Below, one piece after another: positions 23,601-33,978 of a stretch of 64,000 bases of DNA (the first letter of the stretch is position 1; every line of letters begins with the position of its first letter). The stretch is from Apostichopus japonicus (Eukaryota > Echinodermata > Holothuroidea > Aspidochirotida > Stichopodidae). The DNA lies in NCBI RefSeq assembly GCF_037975245.1, contig NC_092572.1:8625001-8689000 (forward strand), given 5' to 3'. The position numbers and the translations under genes were made by a program. The notes beneath the pieces are model-generated. The model was not told the origin of the DNA. It searched no databases and was given only the letters and a program-made list of their open reading frames with translations.

Positions 23601-25546
23601 TCATGCTATTGTACTCATGCTGTTGTACTTGTACTCATGCTGTTGTACTCATGCTCATGTTGTTGTAATCATAGTCATGCTATTGTACTCATGCTGTTGT
23701 ACTCATACTCATGCTGTTGTACTCATGCTGTTTACTCATTTTCATGCTGTTGTACTCGTACTCATGTCATTGTACTCGTACTACAAGTTTGCAGTTTGCA
23801 CAGGGCGTCGATGTGTCATGTGATCCCCGAGGAGGTAACATTCGTTTAATCACTCGCTTGCAAGACATTTCACCGAATCAGAAGGTCACGAAGAAAAGTT
23901 GTCTAGTCTCTTTGTGATGATATTTTGTGCAGTGACTTGTTTGCTAAATGAGGACTGAAGATATATATAGAAAAAGAATAATTAAAGAAAAACATTTCAC
24001 TTGATGGTTACCGTGGCGACTGAGACAGCAAAACCTTGCCGTGAGCAAGCCTGGAATTCTTGTCCAAGTCAACCATGATCGGGAGAAGAAGTTGTCTGAT
24101 CAGGCACATTGAAAAAGAAAAAAAAAGTTAAACAGGATTCTACTTGTCTTGTTGTCCTATTCACATAGCTTGCAGCAGTCTACTATTTATTTATCCATTT
24201 TCCATTCGAATCCTGGCATTACAATGTTCAAAAATTTGTCCGTCTCCAGTATACCTTCGAGGGCAAAAACAACTCTTTGTGTCAACAAAAGTAAGGTCCC
24301 TGGACACTCTAAACACAAACATGATATTTACAGGACATAACCTAACATCCCAAAAACTTTAAAAGGGATAGTCCGAACGTCAGACAGTTTGGCAACTGTC
24401 CAAATATATGTAAGAGAAAAATTTTTCCGCACTGTTAATAGTTGAAAATCCACCTCAATATGTTTCTTCCCAACCTTAGATATGGTTGCTTCAATTTTAA
24501 ACTATTTCTACGAGATAAAATCTCTTTTTTTTTATCACTTATTATTTATTTTTGTCCCTTGCATTGTGGTACAGCTGGAATGTTGTCCTTAGTAGTTATT
24601 TATTATACCAATAGCTCAGAATGGCTTATCTCTGCAATTTCAATGTTTTTAAGAACTTTAATGTTCCTCTATGCTTAAAGGATTTGTACAATATAAACTT
24701 GCCTTGAGTACATTAGTAGTACAAAAGAAGGCAATGACTATAACGTGGATCACAAAGTCAGTAATTACTATTACGGTTAGCTAGACCGTCTTTATCTCAA
24801 AAAGGTTGCTATTATTAAATCATACTGTCTGCTATGTTTGTTCAATGTTAGAAAAAAACATTCAACAGGTAGAATAAAATTATCAAAGGAACATTAAAAT
24901 TGTACTAGTGGTACTATTAAATTAGTGAATGTTGATAATATTATGTAGTTAACATGTCCTTAAATGTTAACATACGTTGTGTGTTATACAGAAATTGTAA
25001 AAGCCCCTATGCAATAGTCCATATACCTTAAGCTTTATAGGTTAGTACCATTATGTGATAGGGTTATGTAAGTTGACTTTTAAAAAAAAAAACTGGAAAT
25101 ATATCTATAATGAAAATAACTGCTTGCACGGCAGACGACACATAAGAAACACACATTTCTTTTACGTATTCTGAAATAATGTTCTCATTTGACTGCTCAG
25201 ACATGTATATTACATGCCAACCTTACGCTTTACTAGTACAATCCCTGTGGAATATTTTACGCGGTACAGGTAGGACCCTTGCAATGTCATCTGCAAATTA
25301 ATCAGGTCACACATCCGGAGTCATATACATGCTAAGTTCTTCAATACCGCCCTCATTACCTTTCGTTACACATCTTATACTGCAGTTTTGATCTATCTAT
25401 ATTTCATTTTGCTTCCAGATTCCATTCACGATTACATACAGAATCACAAGCTGCCCTTAACCTTACTCGGTTCTTCATATCACGGCGTAAGCGTCAACGA
25501 TTGCATCTACAACGCACGGAAGGCAGTGTTGGAACAGAGACGGTGA
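11524..25546 (+). CDS. PPOX: Protoporphyrinogen oxidase, complete gene, ten coding exons
   Basis: PPOX is the FAD enzyme of the inner mitochondrial membrane that oxidises protoporphyrinogen IX to protoporphyrin IX, the penultimate step of haem synthesis. Coding exons are 11524-11622, 12832-12966, 14617-14865, 16145-16295, 17645-17823, 19093-19162, 19675-19793, 20956-21069, 22329-22521 and 25419-25546. Every intron is GT-AG, all phases agree, and the joined frame is 1437 nt (478 aa plus stop), against about 477 aa in human. Visible family marks: the N-terminal dinucleotide-binding GGGISG (residues 12-17), SSRLGGW (40-46), NRFLY in exon 3, CRGIFAG and the S-x-K-SCFP stretch in exon 4, AERW in exon 5, VAVVNLEFQG in exon 7, GFGYLVPS in exon 8, CIPQYTIGH in exon 9 and the C-terminal FAD motif GVSVNDCI (459-466). 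The start ATG has a purine at -3 and G at +4, and lies nine codons before the FAD strand, as in the family. Introns carry SINEs, MITEs and minisatellites. I am very sure of identity; exon ends are read by eye. Confidence 0.96.
12051..12247. mobile_element. MITE-like unit with telomere-like core
   Basis: Perfect 15-bp inverted repeats, TTTAGAATCCGTACC at 12051-12065 and its complement at 12233-12247, enclose about 165 bp of CCTAACCCCTAACCCTA-type repeats mixed with TTCCCTACTTC. The repeat words resemble the animal telomere repeat (CCCTAA). Lies in PPOX intron 1. Confidence 0.7.
12832..12966 (+). CDS. PPOX: PPOX coding exon 2 (residues 34-78)
   Basis: Continues the FAD fold (ILLLEGSSRLGGW, then ELGTRSIR). 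The donor must be GTGAGT at 12967: this keeps phase 0 and supplies GKNTLDM, which aligns with the family. An earlier GTAAAA at 12947 looks like a donor but would leave phase 1 and break the frame into exon 3, so I rejected it. Confidence 0.9.
13192..13517. mobile_element. Short element with GTGTAGGAG inverted ends
   Basis: Begins CATAGGTGTAGGAGGCTGG and ends GGGGCTCCTACACCTATG, inverse complements. A C-run lies inside the right end. In PPOX intron 2. Related by end sequence to 13790-14084, 47771-48117, 54842-55272 and 59685-60052. Confidence 0.65.
13790..14084. mobile_element. Short element with GGGGTAGGAGCC inverted ends
   Basis: Left end GGGGTAGGAGCCAGTGCCCC, right end GGAAGCTTCCTACCCC. 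Internal AGTGCCCC and GTGCCCC words repeat in inverted orientation. In PPOX intron 2. Confidence 0.6.
14617..14865 (+). CDS. PPOX: PPOX coding exon 3 (residues 79-161)
   Basis: Encodes the segment with NRFLYAEGKIHKLP and the following helix, ending at LHSFFERRFGLE. The acceptor has a strong pyrimidine tract and the donor is GTAAAG. Phase 0 on both sides. Confidence 0.95.
14930..15190. repeat. Dispersed repeat around ATTCAATCAATCATATCTT
   Basis: Similar to 39840-40020 (TTTCAATCAATCATATCTTG, then a shared GTGTGGA-type stretch) and, more loosely, to 26975-27130. Old, diverged copies. Confidence 0.55.
15613..15980. mobile_element. hAT-type MITE, copy 1
   Basis: Ends are AGGGTGGGCAACCT and AGGTTGCCCACCCCTG, inverse complements; GACCCGCGGGCCACATG follows the left end. 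The interior is closely shared with 26594-26958, so both come from one family. The interior has no intact transposase. In PPOX intron 3. Confidence 0.8.
16145..16295 (+). CDS. PPOX: PPOX coding exon 4 (residues 162-211, split 212)
   Basis: Encodes CRGIFAGKSSELSIKSCFP and the LILGSLLS helix, among the most conserved PPOX stretches. Ends in phase 1 (G of Gly212), matching the two-base start of exon 5. Confidence 0.95.
16814..16855. repeat. 42-bp perfect palindrome
   Basis: Centred between 16834 and 16835; arms read ATACATAGTATAAATATTTAT and its complement. It touches the microsatellite tail of the SINE at 16851-17103. Confidence 0.9.
16851..17103 (-). repeat. tRNA-derived SINE, full copy
   Basis: On the minus strand it starts GGAGTGTTAGCTCAGTGG (A-box region), has the B-box GGTTCGAGTC, then a body with GAGACTGACTTCGGTCAGC and GAGGATCT, and ends in a (CATA)n tail. 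In PPOX intron 4. The same family is at 21097-21359 and 29248-29361. Confidence 0.85.
17645..17823 (+). CDS. PPOX: PPOX coding exon 5 (residues 212-271)
   Basis: Encodes AERWLSWSMKAGLQELPDRL, the conserved substrate-side segment. The acceptor is TTTTTAATCAG and the donor is GTAAAT. Phase returns to 0. Confidence 0.93.
18514..18944. mobile_element. hAT-type MITE with 8-bp target duplication
   Basis: Ends CAGGGTTGTCCAACCT and AGAGTGGACAACCCTG. Flanked by the direct repeat ATGTATAG at 18506-18513 and 18945-18952, the 8-bp duplication expected of hAT. It shares CTACGGCCCGCGGG with the other two hAT copies and contains a nested GCGTAGCC-family piece (about 18707-18790). In PPOX intron 5. Confidence 0.9.
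19093..19162 (+). CDS. PPOX: PPOX coding exon 6 (residues 272-294, split 295)
   Basis: A short 70-nt exon (VARIHTKDKVLETERLFCSLPST) that bridges the poorly conserved region before the LAPLL helix. It is assigned because it alone restores phase between exons 5 and 7 and its end matches the family's I-x-A/S-x-P-A/S pattern. Acceptor CAG, donor GTAATT. Confidence 0.87.
19675..19793 (+). CDS. PPOX: PPOX coding exon 7 (residues 295-334)
   Basis: Encodes LAPLLAPEHSDLAKSL and VAVVNLEFQG. It ends at CAG followed by GTAGCT. That donor with its context is copied four more times downstream as a 61-bp tandem repeat (19791-20054). Confidence 0.93.
19791..20054 (+). repeat. 61-bp tandem repeat that copies the exon 7 splice donor
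   Basis: Unit starts CAGGTAGCTGCCCT at 19791, 19852, 19913 and 19974; a fifth begins AAGGTAGCTGCC at 20036. The first unit contains the real exon 7 end, so the donor context is repeated four times inside intron 7. The last unit is cut short. Confidence 0.95.
20956..21069 (+). CDS. PPOX: PPOX coding exon 8 (residues 335-372)
   Basis: Encodes GFGYLVPS and the LGVVFDSCTFPEHD segment typical of PPOX. Phase 0 on both sides. A SINE lies about 30 bp after the donor. Confidence 0.95.
21097..21359 (-). repeat. tRNA-derived SINE, copy 2
   Basis: Same family as 16851-17103; the B-box is slightly decayed and the tail is (CATA)n. GTAGTT flanks both sides, a possible target duplication. In PPOX intron 8, about 30 bp past exon 8. 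Confidence 0.85.
22329..22521 (+). CDS. PPOX: PPOX coding exon 9 (residues 373-436, split 437)
   Basis: Encodes MMGGEWF, a long helical segment and CIPQYTIGH. A T-rich tract lies before the TGCAG acceptor and the donor is a consensus GTGAGT. Ends in phase 1. Confidence 0.95.
23015..23795. repeat. Minisatellite in PPOX intron 9
   Basis: Mixed units of TACTCATGCTGTTG, CTCATGCTCATGTTGTTG and TAATCATAGTCATGCTATTG, arranged in larger blocks. Open frames across it are by-products of the repeats, not genes. Confidence 0.9.
25419..25546 (+). CDS. PPOX: PPOX coding exon 10 and stop (residues 437-478)
   Basis: Encodes KLPLTLLGSSYHGVSVNDCI, the C-terminal FAD-contact motif, then a short helix and TGA at 25544-25546. 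The nearest AATAAA on this strand that I see is near 26410; I cannot say whether it is used. Confidence 0.95.
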
Positions 25547-26593
25547 AATCTAACTCAGAATAGGACATAGCTACAATAATCTTCTTCATGCTACCCAGGG
25601 TTAAAATTGTCTCTAAGGCTCCTTTGTTATGATGGACATTTCCTAATTTTGTTCACAAGAGAGAAAATTAAGCCTTTAAGATACATAACAGTACTTTTAT
25701 AATGAAAATTCTAGAGAAGTCAAACATGCGAATGCATTTTATTTTATTTTTTTTAATTAACATTTGAGCTCTTTTTGTTTTGTTTTTAAGCTTGCACAGT
25801 GAATTCTTGTGAGGATTGAAAAATTCCTCACAAACCTGGTTTGAATGGTTCACAAGGTTTTCAAAATCTTGAGGGAACCAATTAAGGGCACTTGTTCCAA
25901 AAATTATACCATAACTGGGATTAATTAACAAGAAATGAACTAGCAAGCCGACCTTTATTTCAAAGGAACCTTTAAAGTCAACAAGCAAAATAACTCATTA
26001 ACCTTAAAAATGCAAAAAATGACAAGCAATTTTTGGAATTTATTACCCTCTTCAGTCAACTTAAAAACTTAACTCTTACAATTTTGGGCACGTACAGCTC
26101 ATTGAAAGGAGCCTCGGGCAAGAATTTGTGAAACTTCAAAAAAGTATTCTGGTGGCTAAAGTTTGTTGCTTAACAAAAATGCTGATTTTCTTTTTCAATC
26201 TAACTGTGAAAACACATCCTTGTAGCATTTTGTATTGTGAAGATATGAATTTTTAAAAATTTAGTGATATTTTGTAACTGTATCTGGCAACAGTAGAATG
26301 GATGATGTCATCAGGGCACTGCAGCTGAAAATGTCTTTGTTTTTCTTTACAATATCTCAATCATTTATTCACAAACAAAAATAATATTTCTACAACAAAC
26401 ATTCATTTTAATAAAATTCTAAGTGCAGAGAACTTTGCAGCTATGCAAACATTCTAAATGAATAAGGTTTCAATGATAAATCAACAAGAATATTATAATA
26501 GCTGAAGTAAAGCTTCCAAAGAGCCTTTGCCCAGATGACATCACAGACCCCCTACTGTGATCCAAGCTTCCTGAAATAGTTGAGGGTTTAACC
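25547..26593. other. PPOX 3' flank
   Basis: AT-rich sequence that should hold the PPOX 3' UTR; AATAAA near 26410 is one possible poly(A) signal. Nothing else seen. Confidence 0.4.
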
Positions 26594-26958
26594 ATGAGGT
26601 GGGCAACCTACGGCCCGCGGGCCACATGCGGCCCGCCAGTGATTATTTTGCGGCTTGTGAAATGTCTCAAGAAAAAGAAAAAAGTCAATCTATTTTTACA
26701 TCATCACAAAAACGAGCTAGCTGCTTAGAATTTATCGGCACTAATGATGCTAGTAGGCCTATTATCCCCGTTAATTATCAACTGTACTGTATTGACATTA
26801 TGTTTTTGTGAATACAGATTAAGTACGCACACCTATTGCTTGAAAGTTCTCGGAATCAAAGGTTTGAAATCAACAGCAGGTAGTTGGTTAGGTGCAGCCC
26901 AGTCAATTTTTCACTCCTTATATCTGGCCCATTCATTCAAAAAGGTTGCCCACCCCTG
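26594..26958. mobile_element. hAT-type MITE, copy 2
   Basis: Left end GGTGGGCAACCTACGG, right end AGGTTGCCCACCCCTG. Interior nearly the same as 15613-15980. The target duplication is not clear. Confidence 0.8.
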
Positions 26959-28417
26959 AGTCTTTAACCAGTCAGAAACGGTGACATTCAATCAAACATA
27001 TCTCAAGTTAGGGGCATGATATAGAGATGGGGTTTTGAACTAGCAGTGTGGAATATTTTTCTCTTCAATTGAAGTTTCACATTGTCTGTCACCAGAATAC
27101 CATTTTAAAGTGTCCCAGAATTACAATCTCTTCAATAACTCAATTCAGCTCTTGAAAGTCAATACGTATAAAAAAAATGAGATTATCAAGAACAAATAGA
27201 GTTCACCATACAACTGCATTTTTATCTCAAGTTGACAGTCCACAATGCATGGTAGGCGGTGTTTTGGGGAGAAGAGCAATATGAAAGCTCATCGTTGAAG
27301 GGGTAGACTTATTATCGGTTCAATAGTTCAGCTTATGACGTCAAAAGTACTTTGTGCAATATCAAACCATAAGCCAAAATTGGCAAGAAAGTCTATCTTT
27401 AATTCCATTATTACAAAGCTGAGTAGATCATCCTCTCTTTAATGGGGAGTTGGGATTACATATTATGAAATTAAAATTAAACTAAAATTCACCTATTTTC
27501 CTTCGAAGATACATAGTAAGACATGAAATCAAACAGATTATCATTAATAATAATTTGAGAATTTAAGTACACAAATCTTTAGTTTCCATGGTAACACTGT
27601 TATATGTTAACGCTATAATATTCTTCTGTTAGTATTACTTACGTGCATGGAAGTATGACATTTCACAGAGGTAGCTGGGATAATGAAAAAGTTTAAACAA
27701 AAATGCAGCCTAGGTTTTATGCTTTGTACTTTTATCACACTTTTGTATTTATCACTGGCTTTTTGGTTTTATCGCATATTTCTTTCTCAAGAGAAGAAAA
27801 TTTAAATTTCAGGAAAGTAATGTAACCTTGCTATGATCATGTTTCCTTCTCCTTCTGTTTGGTGGCTAAAAAGCTACATCATTGTTTCATTTTCAAAACA
27901 ATTTTTCAAAATATACAAACAGTGATGTTAGTTTGAATTTTTTTTTTGTAAATCGACTGGATGGAAAAAAAAGATGATATATTTTACACTATTGTAAAGA
28001 AAATCTGACTGAAAAAGACAAAAATAAAAAAAATGAAATGAAGTTATTTAATTCATTTATTTCTCTGGTTATATGACACAACCAGAAGTGACTGAGTGTG
28101 CAAAACTCCACTATTGAAGCTCTGAGCAAGTTTGATTACGTAACCAAGCAGATATTGTTCTTGTACAACCTCCTGTATTATCTACATTCCTAACAAAACA
28201 AAGCGCACCCCCCCCCCCCCCCAGATCAAGCTGAAACGCGGATTAATTCCGGTTTAAGTGTGCTTGGAAGTAGCTTAGAGCGATAAATATGGTAATTAGT
28301 CCGAATTACCTTAATTTATATATTCTGACAAATAAAAACGACTGTTTTTAGGTTAGGACCCTCAGTGAGTTTATCATTCTGGACATGACACATGTCGTCT
28401 AAATTGAAGGAAACTCC
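26959..28417. other. Intergenic, no gene seen
   Basis: AT-rich. The start shows a loose match to the dispersed repeat at 14930. A C-run is at about 28208-28222. Confidence 0.4.
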
Positions 28418-28700
28418 ATGCAAAAGAAAACTTCGTCAAACAATGAAATAGAAACTGTTAAAAACTTCCCGAAAATAGTTGGGAACTCGGCACACATGCC
28501 GGCCAAGCCTAAAGACAATGGCGGCCGGAGTAATGAGGCTAGGACAGAGTCACTAGAAACAGAAGACGCGTTTATATTGAATCGGTGTTACCCGGGAGTA
28601 ATAAGGGCTGCTCTTCGCTTCAGACCGCAAACAGAACGCGCGCCATGAACCCGATCTGCGTCCCAACGCGCTGACTTTTAGAACACAAGTAAGCATACTG
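28418..28700 (+). other. CpG-richer patch with a 76-codon open frame
   Basis: This stretch is visibly richer in GC and CpG than its surroundings (CCGGCC, GGCGGCCGG, GAACGCGCGCC). The open frame at 28418-28648 matches no family I know. It sits just before a LINE fragment, so it could be a LINE 5' region or a promoter patch. Function unknown. Confidence 0.3.
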
Positions 28701-28748
28701 AAATTTAGTGTTTGAGGGGAAAGTAAGTCGTTTTATTATCAACACTAA

Positions 28749-29673
28749 GGAAAATTCTTGCGGTTTGTGTGGCCAGGAGGATTCGTCCGTTAATTGATGA
28801 GCATATCCTCCCCATTACCCAGACTGCCTACACTTCAAGACGTTGCACAGCTGAACTTGTCTTCGCTTTTAAAGTGCTAGCAGAAAAAGCTATAACATTC
28901 GTAGGTTACACTATAAATCTATTGATGCTAGATATGAGCAAGGCGTTCGACACAATTCAAAGAGGATCCTTACTAAATGACCTAGAACAGGTTCTTGACA
29001 ACGACGAACTTCACCTGATATCACTGCTAATCGATAACGTCTCCTACACCGTCAAACTAGAGGGCAAACTCGGACTTCCTTTTAAAACTAACATTGGTTC
29101 ACCACAACATATAACTATAACTATAACTTTTTATAACTCTAGACAACTCTTTGAAATAAGATGATAATGATATCGATGCAGTTATCCTGCCATCTCAGTT
29201 AGCTGATCATGATTACAGCACAACCACCAACTTTTTTTTCACAGTGAAATATGAATGTGAGAGACTGACTTCGGTCAGCTTGCGGCTTTGATAAGCCAAT
29301 TAGGCTTCTTCGCGAGTTCCTGCTTGCAGGAGGATCTAAAATACATACATACATACATACAGTAGACTTACAATACGCTGATGATATCTCTTGGGCATCA
29401 ACTGGTCAGCATATACTGCAAGATATCGAAAAACGAGTTTCTGAGAAACTGACCGGAAGGAATCTGAAAATCAATTGCACAAAAACTGAGAAATTTTCAA
29501 TCACAAGAAAAGGAAATGAAAGTTGGAAGAAGTGTAAATATGTTGGAAGCTTGCTGGGGACCGAAGAAGATATTCACCGAAGAATTGGTATAACCAACTG
29601 TGCTGTCAACACACTGTCAAGTATTTTCAAAAGCAAAAACATAAGCCGGAACATTAAGCTTATGATTTTTTAG
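28749..29673 (+). pseudogene. LINE reverse transcriptase fragment split by a SINE
   Basis: The first part (28749-29108) reads ARRIRPLIDEHILPITQTAY and LLMLDMSKAFDTIQR, with the catalytic Asp of palm motif A, then LPFKTNIGSPQ. It decays until 29245, where a SINE 3' half is inserted (29248-29361). The second part (29362-29673) resumes with the catalytic box as LQYADDISWAS, then LKINCTKTE and YVGSLLG, ending at a stop. Homologous decayed sequence (LDRKIDTFQRRLLRNIF) continues to about 29830. A dead non-LTR retrotransposon; clade not assigned. Confidence 0.8.
29248..29361 (+). repeat. 5'-truncated SINE inserted in the LINE
   Basis: Body GAGACTGACTTCGGTCAGC to GAGGATCT, then a (ACAT)n tail. Same family as the PPOX-intron copies but lacking the tRNA head, as expected of incomplete reverse transcription. 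Confidence 0.85.
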
Positions 29674-29864
29674 ACTTTATTAAAGATTTTTTTGATACAA
29701 TTGCGAACTGTGGGGCACAACGAAGGATCTTGATCGCAAAATTGACACTTTTCAAAGGAGACTACTTCGTAATATTTTCAACGTTAGATGGACCAATAAC
29801 AATTGGTTATCAAGCGATGAGCTCTACAATTAAACCAACCAAACACATTGGTCATCCATAGTCG

Positions 29865-30125
29865 CACATAGATTACGACGCTTAAAGCGACCACAAATGT
29901 GGAAGAATTACAACTTACACGTCGGGTGGCTTCCAATTCAACATTTTAACTCAAATTTGGAATCTTTTAAATTTAGAAAGTCATTTCAGATGGGAAAACC
30001 GTAGATTGCTCTTGGATGAAAAACCCACCTTACTATGACCCGGCCGGGAATCGAACCCCGAACCTCCCGATTGTTAAGCCTCATTGCTTGAAATGCCACC
30101 GCCTTTATCCACTCGGCCACAGCAC
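29865..30125 (-). repeat. tRNA-Ser/Leu-like SINE, copy 1
   Basis: On the minus strand it begins GTGCTGTGGCCGAGTGGATA (A-box), has a class-II-like variable arm and the B-box GGTTCGATTCC, then a body that includes TTGAATTGGAAGCCACCCG. The matching copy is at 43317-43618 (+). Confidence 0.8.
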
Positions 30126-30129
30126 CGGT

Positions 30130-31931
30130 TGTGGTGTGTGTGGGGGGGGGGGGGTGGGGAATGAGGGCAGAATGAAGGGGGCAGGAATCAATTCTTCATT
30201 GGTACTGAATGTACATGCCGTATCTAATTCTCTTCTAGGTACGGACGGGTATTATTGCTTTAAACCTGTCTTGGACATATAAGTGTCGCAAGTTGAGGGA
30301 GAAGACATTACAACACCTATATTGTGTTCATAATAGGTTTTTTCGACTGGCAAGCTCGATACGCTCGAGTCAGTCCGAGAAGCGTTCGACCAAATCTCAA
30401 CGTTATCAAAAACATAGCAGCTCTCGGGGTCGACCACATGATGCTATCTACACCACATGCACAGAAAAAGAGAATAGCATCTCATATCATGAACTTGCTG
30501 TCTGGTTAACAAACAGAACAAATGTGGCAAATGTGGTGTATATTTCATTTGGCTGGTATAGCAGTACATGATGAAGGAGAGTAAATGAATAAACAACATA
30601 CATTTTAAGTGAACAACTTGGTGCGCAGGCGCATACACGCAAGTATGACGAATCACTGCGCATTTCCGTTCGAGTGAGCTAGTCACCACGCAAGTGCTAA
30701 CATCCACTCGACTCGAGTAACGATCCGAGACTAACAATCAAACGCACCGACTGTGTTAGAGAAAGGAAGCGACGTCATAACACCTTCACAACATATGCTG
30801 CAGTCCAATAGGAATTGCACATAAATCAAAAATAAATCATTAAAATAATACATAAATAAAATCATACATAATTTTAATTAATAGTCAAATCAAAAGCAGA
30901 GGAAGTCATTCTCGTGTTTGGTTTTCTGAAAAAAATCTTTATTGTCATCAAATTCGACAAAAAACGGTTTCTTTTTTTCATATCCTACGTGAAAAGTGGC
31001 ATAAATCCCATGGAATGCAAAACAAACAGAAATAAACAGAAAAGAAGAGAAAAATAAAAGTAGGTTAAAAAAATGATTGATCTCAAAACCAACCATTACT
31101 TCGAAAATGCCCTCAAAAGATTTATAAATCAGTTGCTTGTGTAGGGGCCTAATCACCCTTATACGATTCAATAAGAACTTTCTCCCGGTAATCTTATATA
31201 CATAATTTAGTATGTATAGCCTATATAGTAATCGGTACATAAACGCCTGATATTGTCTGATATCTACTAGGCTTATAATACTGTAATAAAGTGTGCTATA
31301 TGATGTTAACTCACATTATAGTTTGCACTTCATTTATGCTGTTGTTTTTCATTGATATAAACTGAGGGATGTAAATCCGTCTTCTAATTACTGAGGGAGT
31401 TCACTAATTATTCAATTTAGTCATTCAAAATTAAGGCGATCGCCTATAGACACTCTTGTAAAAAAAAAATCAAGGATTTAAAAAATAAAAAAATTTTTGG
31501 CGGGAGGAGTGGCTGAAGGTAGTGAAACGAAACCTCTCCCCTTCACCTCCCCTCCCCTCTCCTCCCCCTCCTCCCCTCCTCCTGAAAAACATGTAGGCTG
31601 CAAAGTTTAATTGGATCCAGGTTGCACTTTAGTATAAAAGGGGGAGGAGATGAGAACATACCCCCAACCCCCACCCGACCCCCAGGCAGGCTGGAACTCA
31701 AATTCAACAATGAAACTTGAACGAAGTTTCATATGCACCCTTGGAAAACCAACAGTTTGAAATAAATACATATTATCTTGTCATAAAATCAACGTCAGAA
31801 TGATAATCTCTATATATATAGATGCACCAAGCACGGTTTACAAATCAGTGTTCGTATTTATGTATTTAATAACTAATATATTACGAGCACCCTCTTCTAA
31901 TTAAGGTAACATTTCTGACGTGTTGTACGGT
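30130..31931. other. Intergenic, no gene seen
   Basis: A G-run is at 30141-30153. 31545-31585 is a C/T-rich low-complexity run (CCCCTCCC and CTCC words). Short open frames carry no family marks. Confidence 0.4.
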
Positions 31932-32167
31932 AAGCGTATTTTTTTTTCCCAGGACGAACGTGGGCATCGGCCAATCAAATCCCTGGATTCCAAACATGTG
32001 ACGCTTTTTCAAAAAAACATGTTGTGAATCTTTTTTCCTAGTTTTGACCCCAGATTATGAACGACAATCCTTCATTTTCTCTAAACCCTACCCCTGATTT
32101 CAAAGGAATTTGTAAATTCCAGAAAAACCTGAAACCCACGTTCGTCCTGGGAAAAAAAATTACGCGT
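31932..32167. mobile_element. MITE with long terminal inverted repeats
   Basis: The left end (31932-31963) contains TTTCCCAGGACGAACGTGGG and the right end (32135-32166) its exact inverse, extended by T/A runs and GCGTA/TACGC. About 236 bp in all. No coding capacity. Confidence 0.75.
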
Positions 32168-33836
32168 CAGGCAAGAAACATTACGATAAGTAGACCGTGA
32201 CAATAACATGTCACGTGATCAAGACGTAATTTTCAGTGAAAAGTTAGAAATTCATCATTGCTTTTTTTTCTCTGCTGTAGACCTAAAAAGTTTGACCGAT
32301 TTACCTAAAAAACAAATGAAGAAAAAGGAAAGGAAAAGTACATTTTTGCTCTTATTACTAGCTCCATTCCAATTTCCGGGACTTTTTTTTTCATTTCTTT
32401 CCACAGCGTTGCCAAGAATAGGTTTGGGTAAAATTTGGATCGATCAAATTCTGTCGATACAAGCCCTGGACGTCTCTTAAAAACAAAACAAAAATCAGAA
32501 AGCACTGACTCAATTTCGAAGATACAATACGATAAGACGTATTCACAACGATGATGTTACCATATAGGAAAGTTGTGCTATCTCATTTTATCTTATATAG
32601 GGTGGACACGGAATATTGCAGTTAGTTGGACTTTTGAAGCTATTGTTGGCATTACAACGGTTGCTATGGTAAAAATTCATGTTCCTGAGTAAAAAACTTT
32701 TCGGGGTGGGGGAAGGGGAGGGTAGGGTCACCCATGGCATACTAGGGTAGCCGAGGGTCACCGAAAGTCTATGTCTTTCAAGAGATGTAAAATGCCTTCA
32801 GTATATGTGTCTGTGTGTGTGCGTCTATGTGTCTGTGTGTTATTATGCATTGTAATAACAAAAGCTTTATAATTTGAGAAAATAATTCAGGAGAAATGAT
32901 TCGTGATAAAATTACAGTTTCTTACTGTGCATACCTAAAGAAAAAGGAAAAAAGGAAAAGCGTAGTGGATTGATAAGTTGTTATTTTGGGCTTAATATCT
33001 CTGCAATGATAGGATAGATATTATCAATTTCCATCTGTTCCTTTATACCTTGCGAATAATTAAAAGAAATATTGATTTGAGAATATTCAAATTTGGAATA
33101 GTGGAAATGAATCGCCTGTGTTGAGAATGAACAGACCAGACTGATATTGATTTAGCTTGATTAATCAACAGCGGCGTTTTATGGAATTTATGGAAAAATC
33201 ACACAAATAAAAAATAAACTACTTCAAAATGAAATAAATAAAAATAAAAACGAAGAATAGGCACAACCAAAGCTAACATAAAATACAATAATATTGTTAT
33301 TAATCACTTTTTGTATCATCGAATTGATGAATACTGGATTTTAAATAAAAATTATTATCATATAATAACCTAAAATAATCCACATCAAAATTTGAAGAAA
33401 AAAAAAAAACAATTGAAAAATAGGCAAAATCAAAGCTAACATAAAATACAATAATATTGTTATTTATCACTCTTCGTATTATGGAATCGATTAATACTGG
33501 ATTTCAAATAAAATTATCAGATAATAACCTAAATTTAAACATAAATTTATTTTTTTTAATTACGAAATTCATTTCACTGTTGAATAAATTCGAAATAATT
33601 TTTGTATATTATTGCTCTTCACATTAATAATGAAATAAGGTAATAAAATATCTCCCCAAAGTAAGTTTCATCATAACAGTCGGTTTTTTTAAACGAAAAT
33701 CATCATTAGTAAAATTCGAAATCGATAAGAACTTACACAAGACAATGGTACTCTGTTTTCCCTTTGTGCGACGGACAATACCCGAGTAACGACAATGTAC
33801 GATTACGCCTTTGTTATGGATCTATGTGAAAAACAA

Positions 33837-33921
<85 letters not shown>

Positions 33922-33940
33922 TATGAATAACAAATTCAGA

Positions 33941-33978
<38 letters not shown>

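Noticed and set aside
23026-23849. Cys-rich open frames that look like repeat proteins
   Set aside because: They are reading frames of the intron 9 minisatellite inside PPOX.
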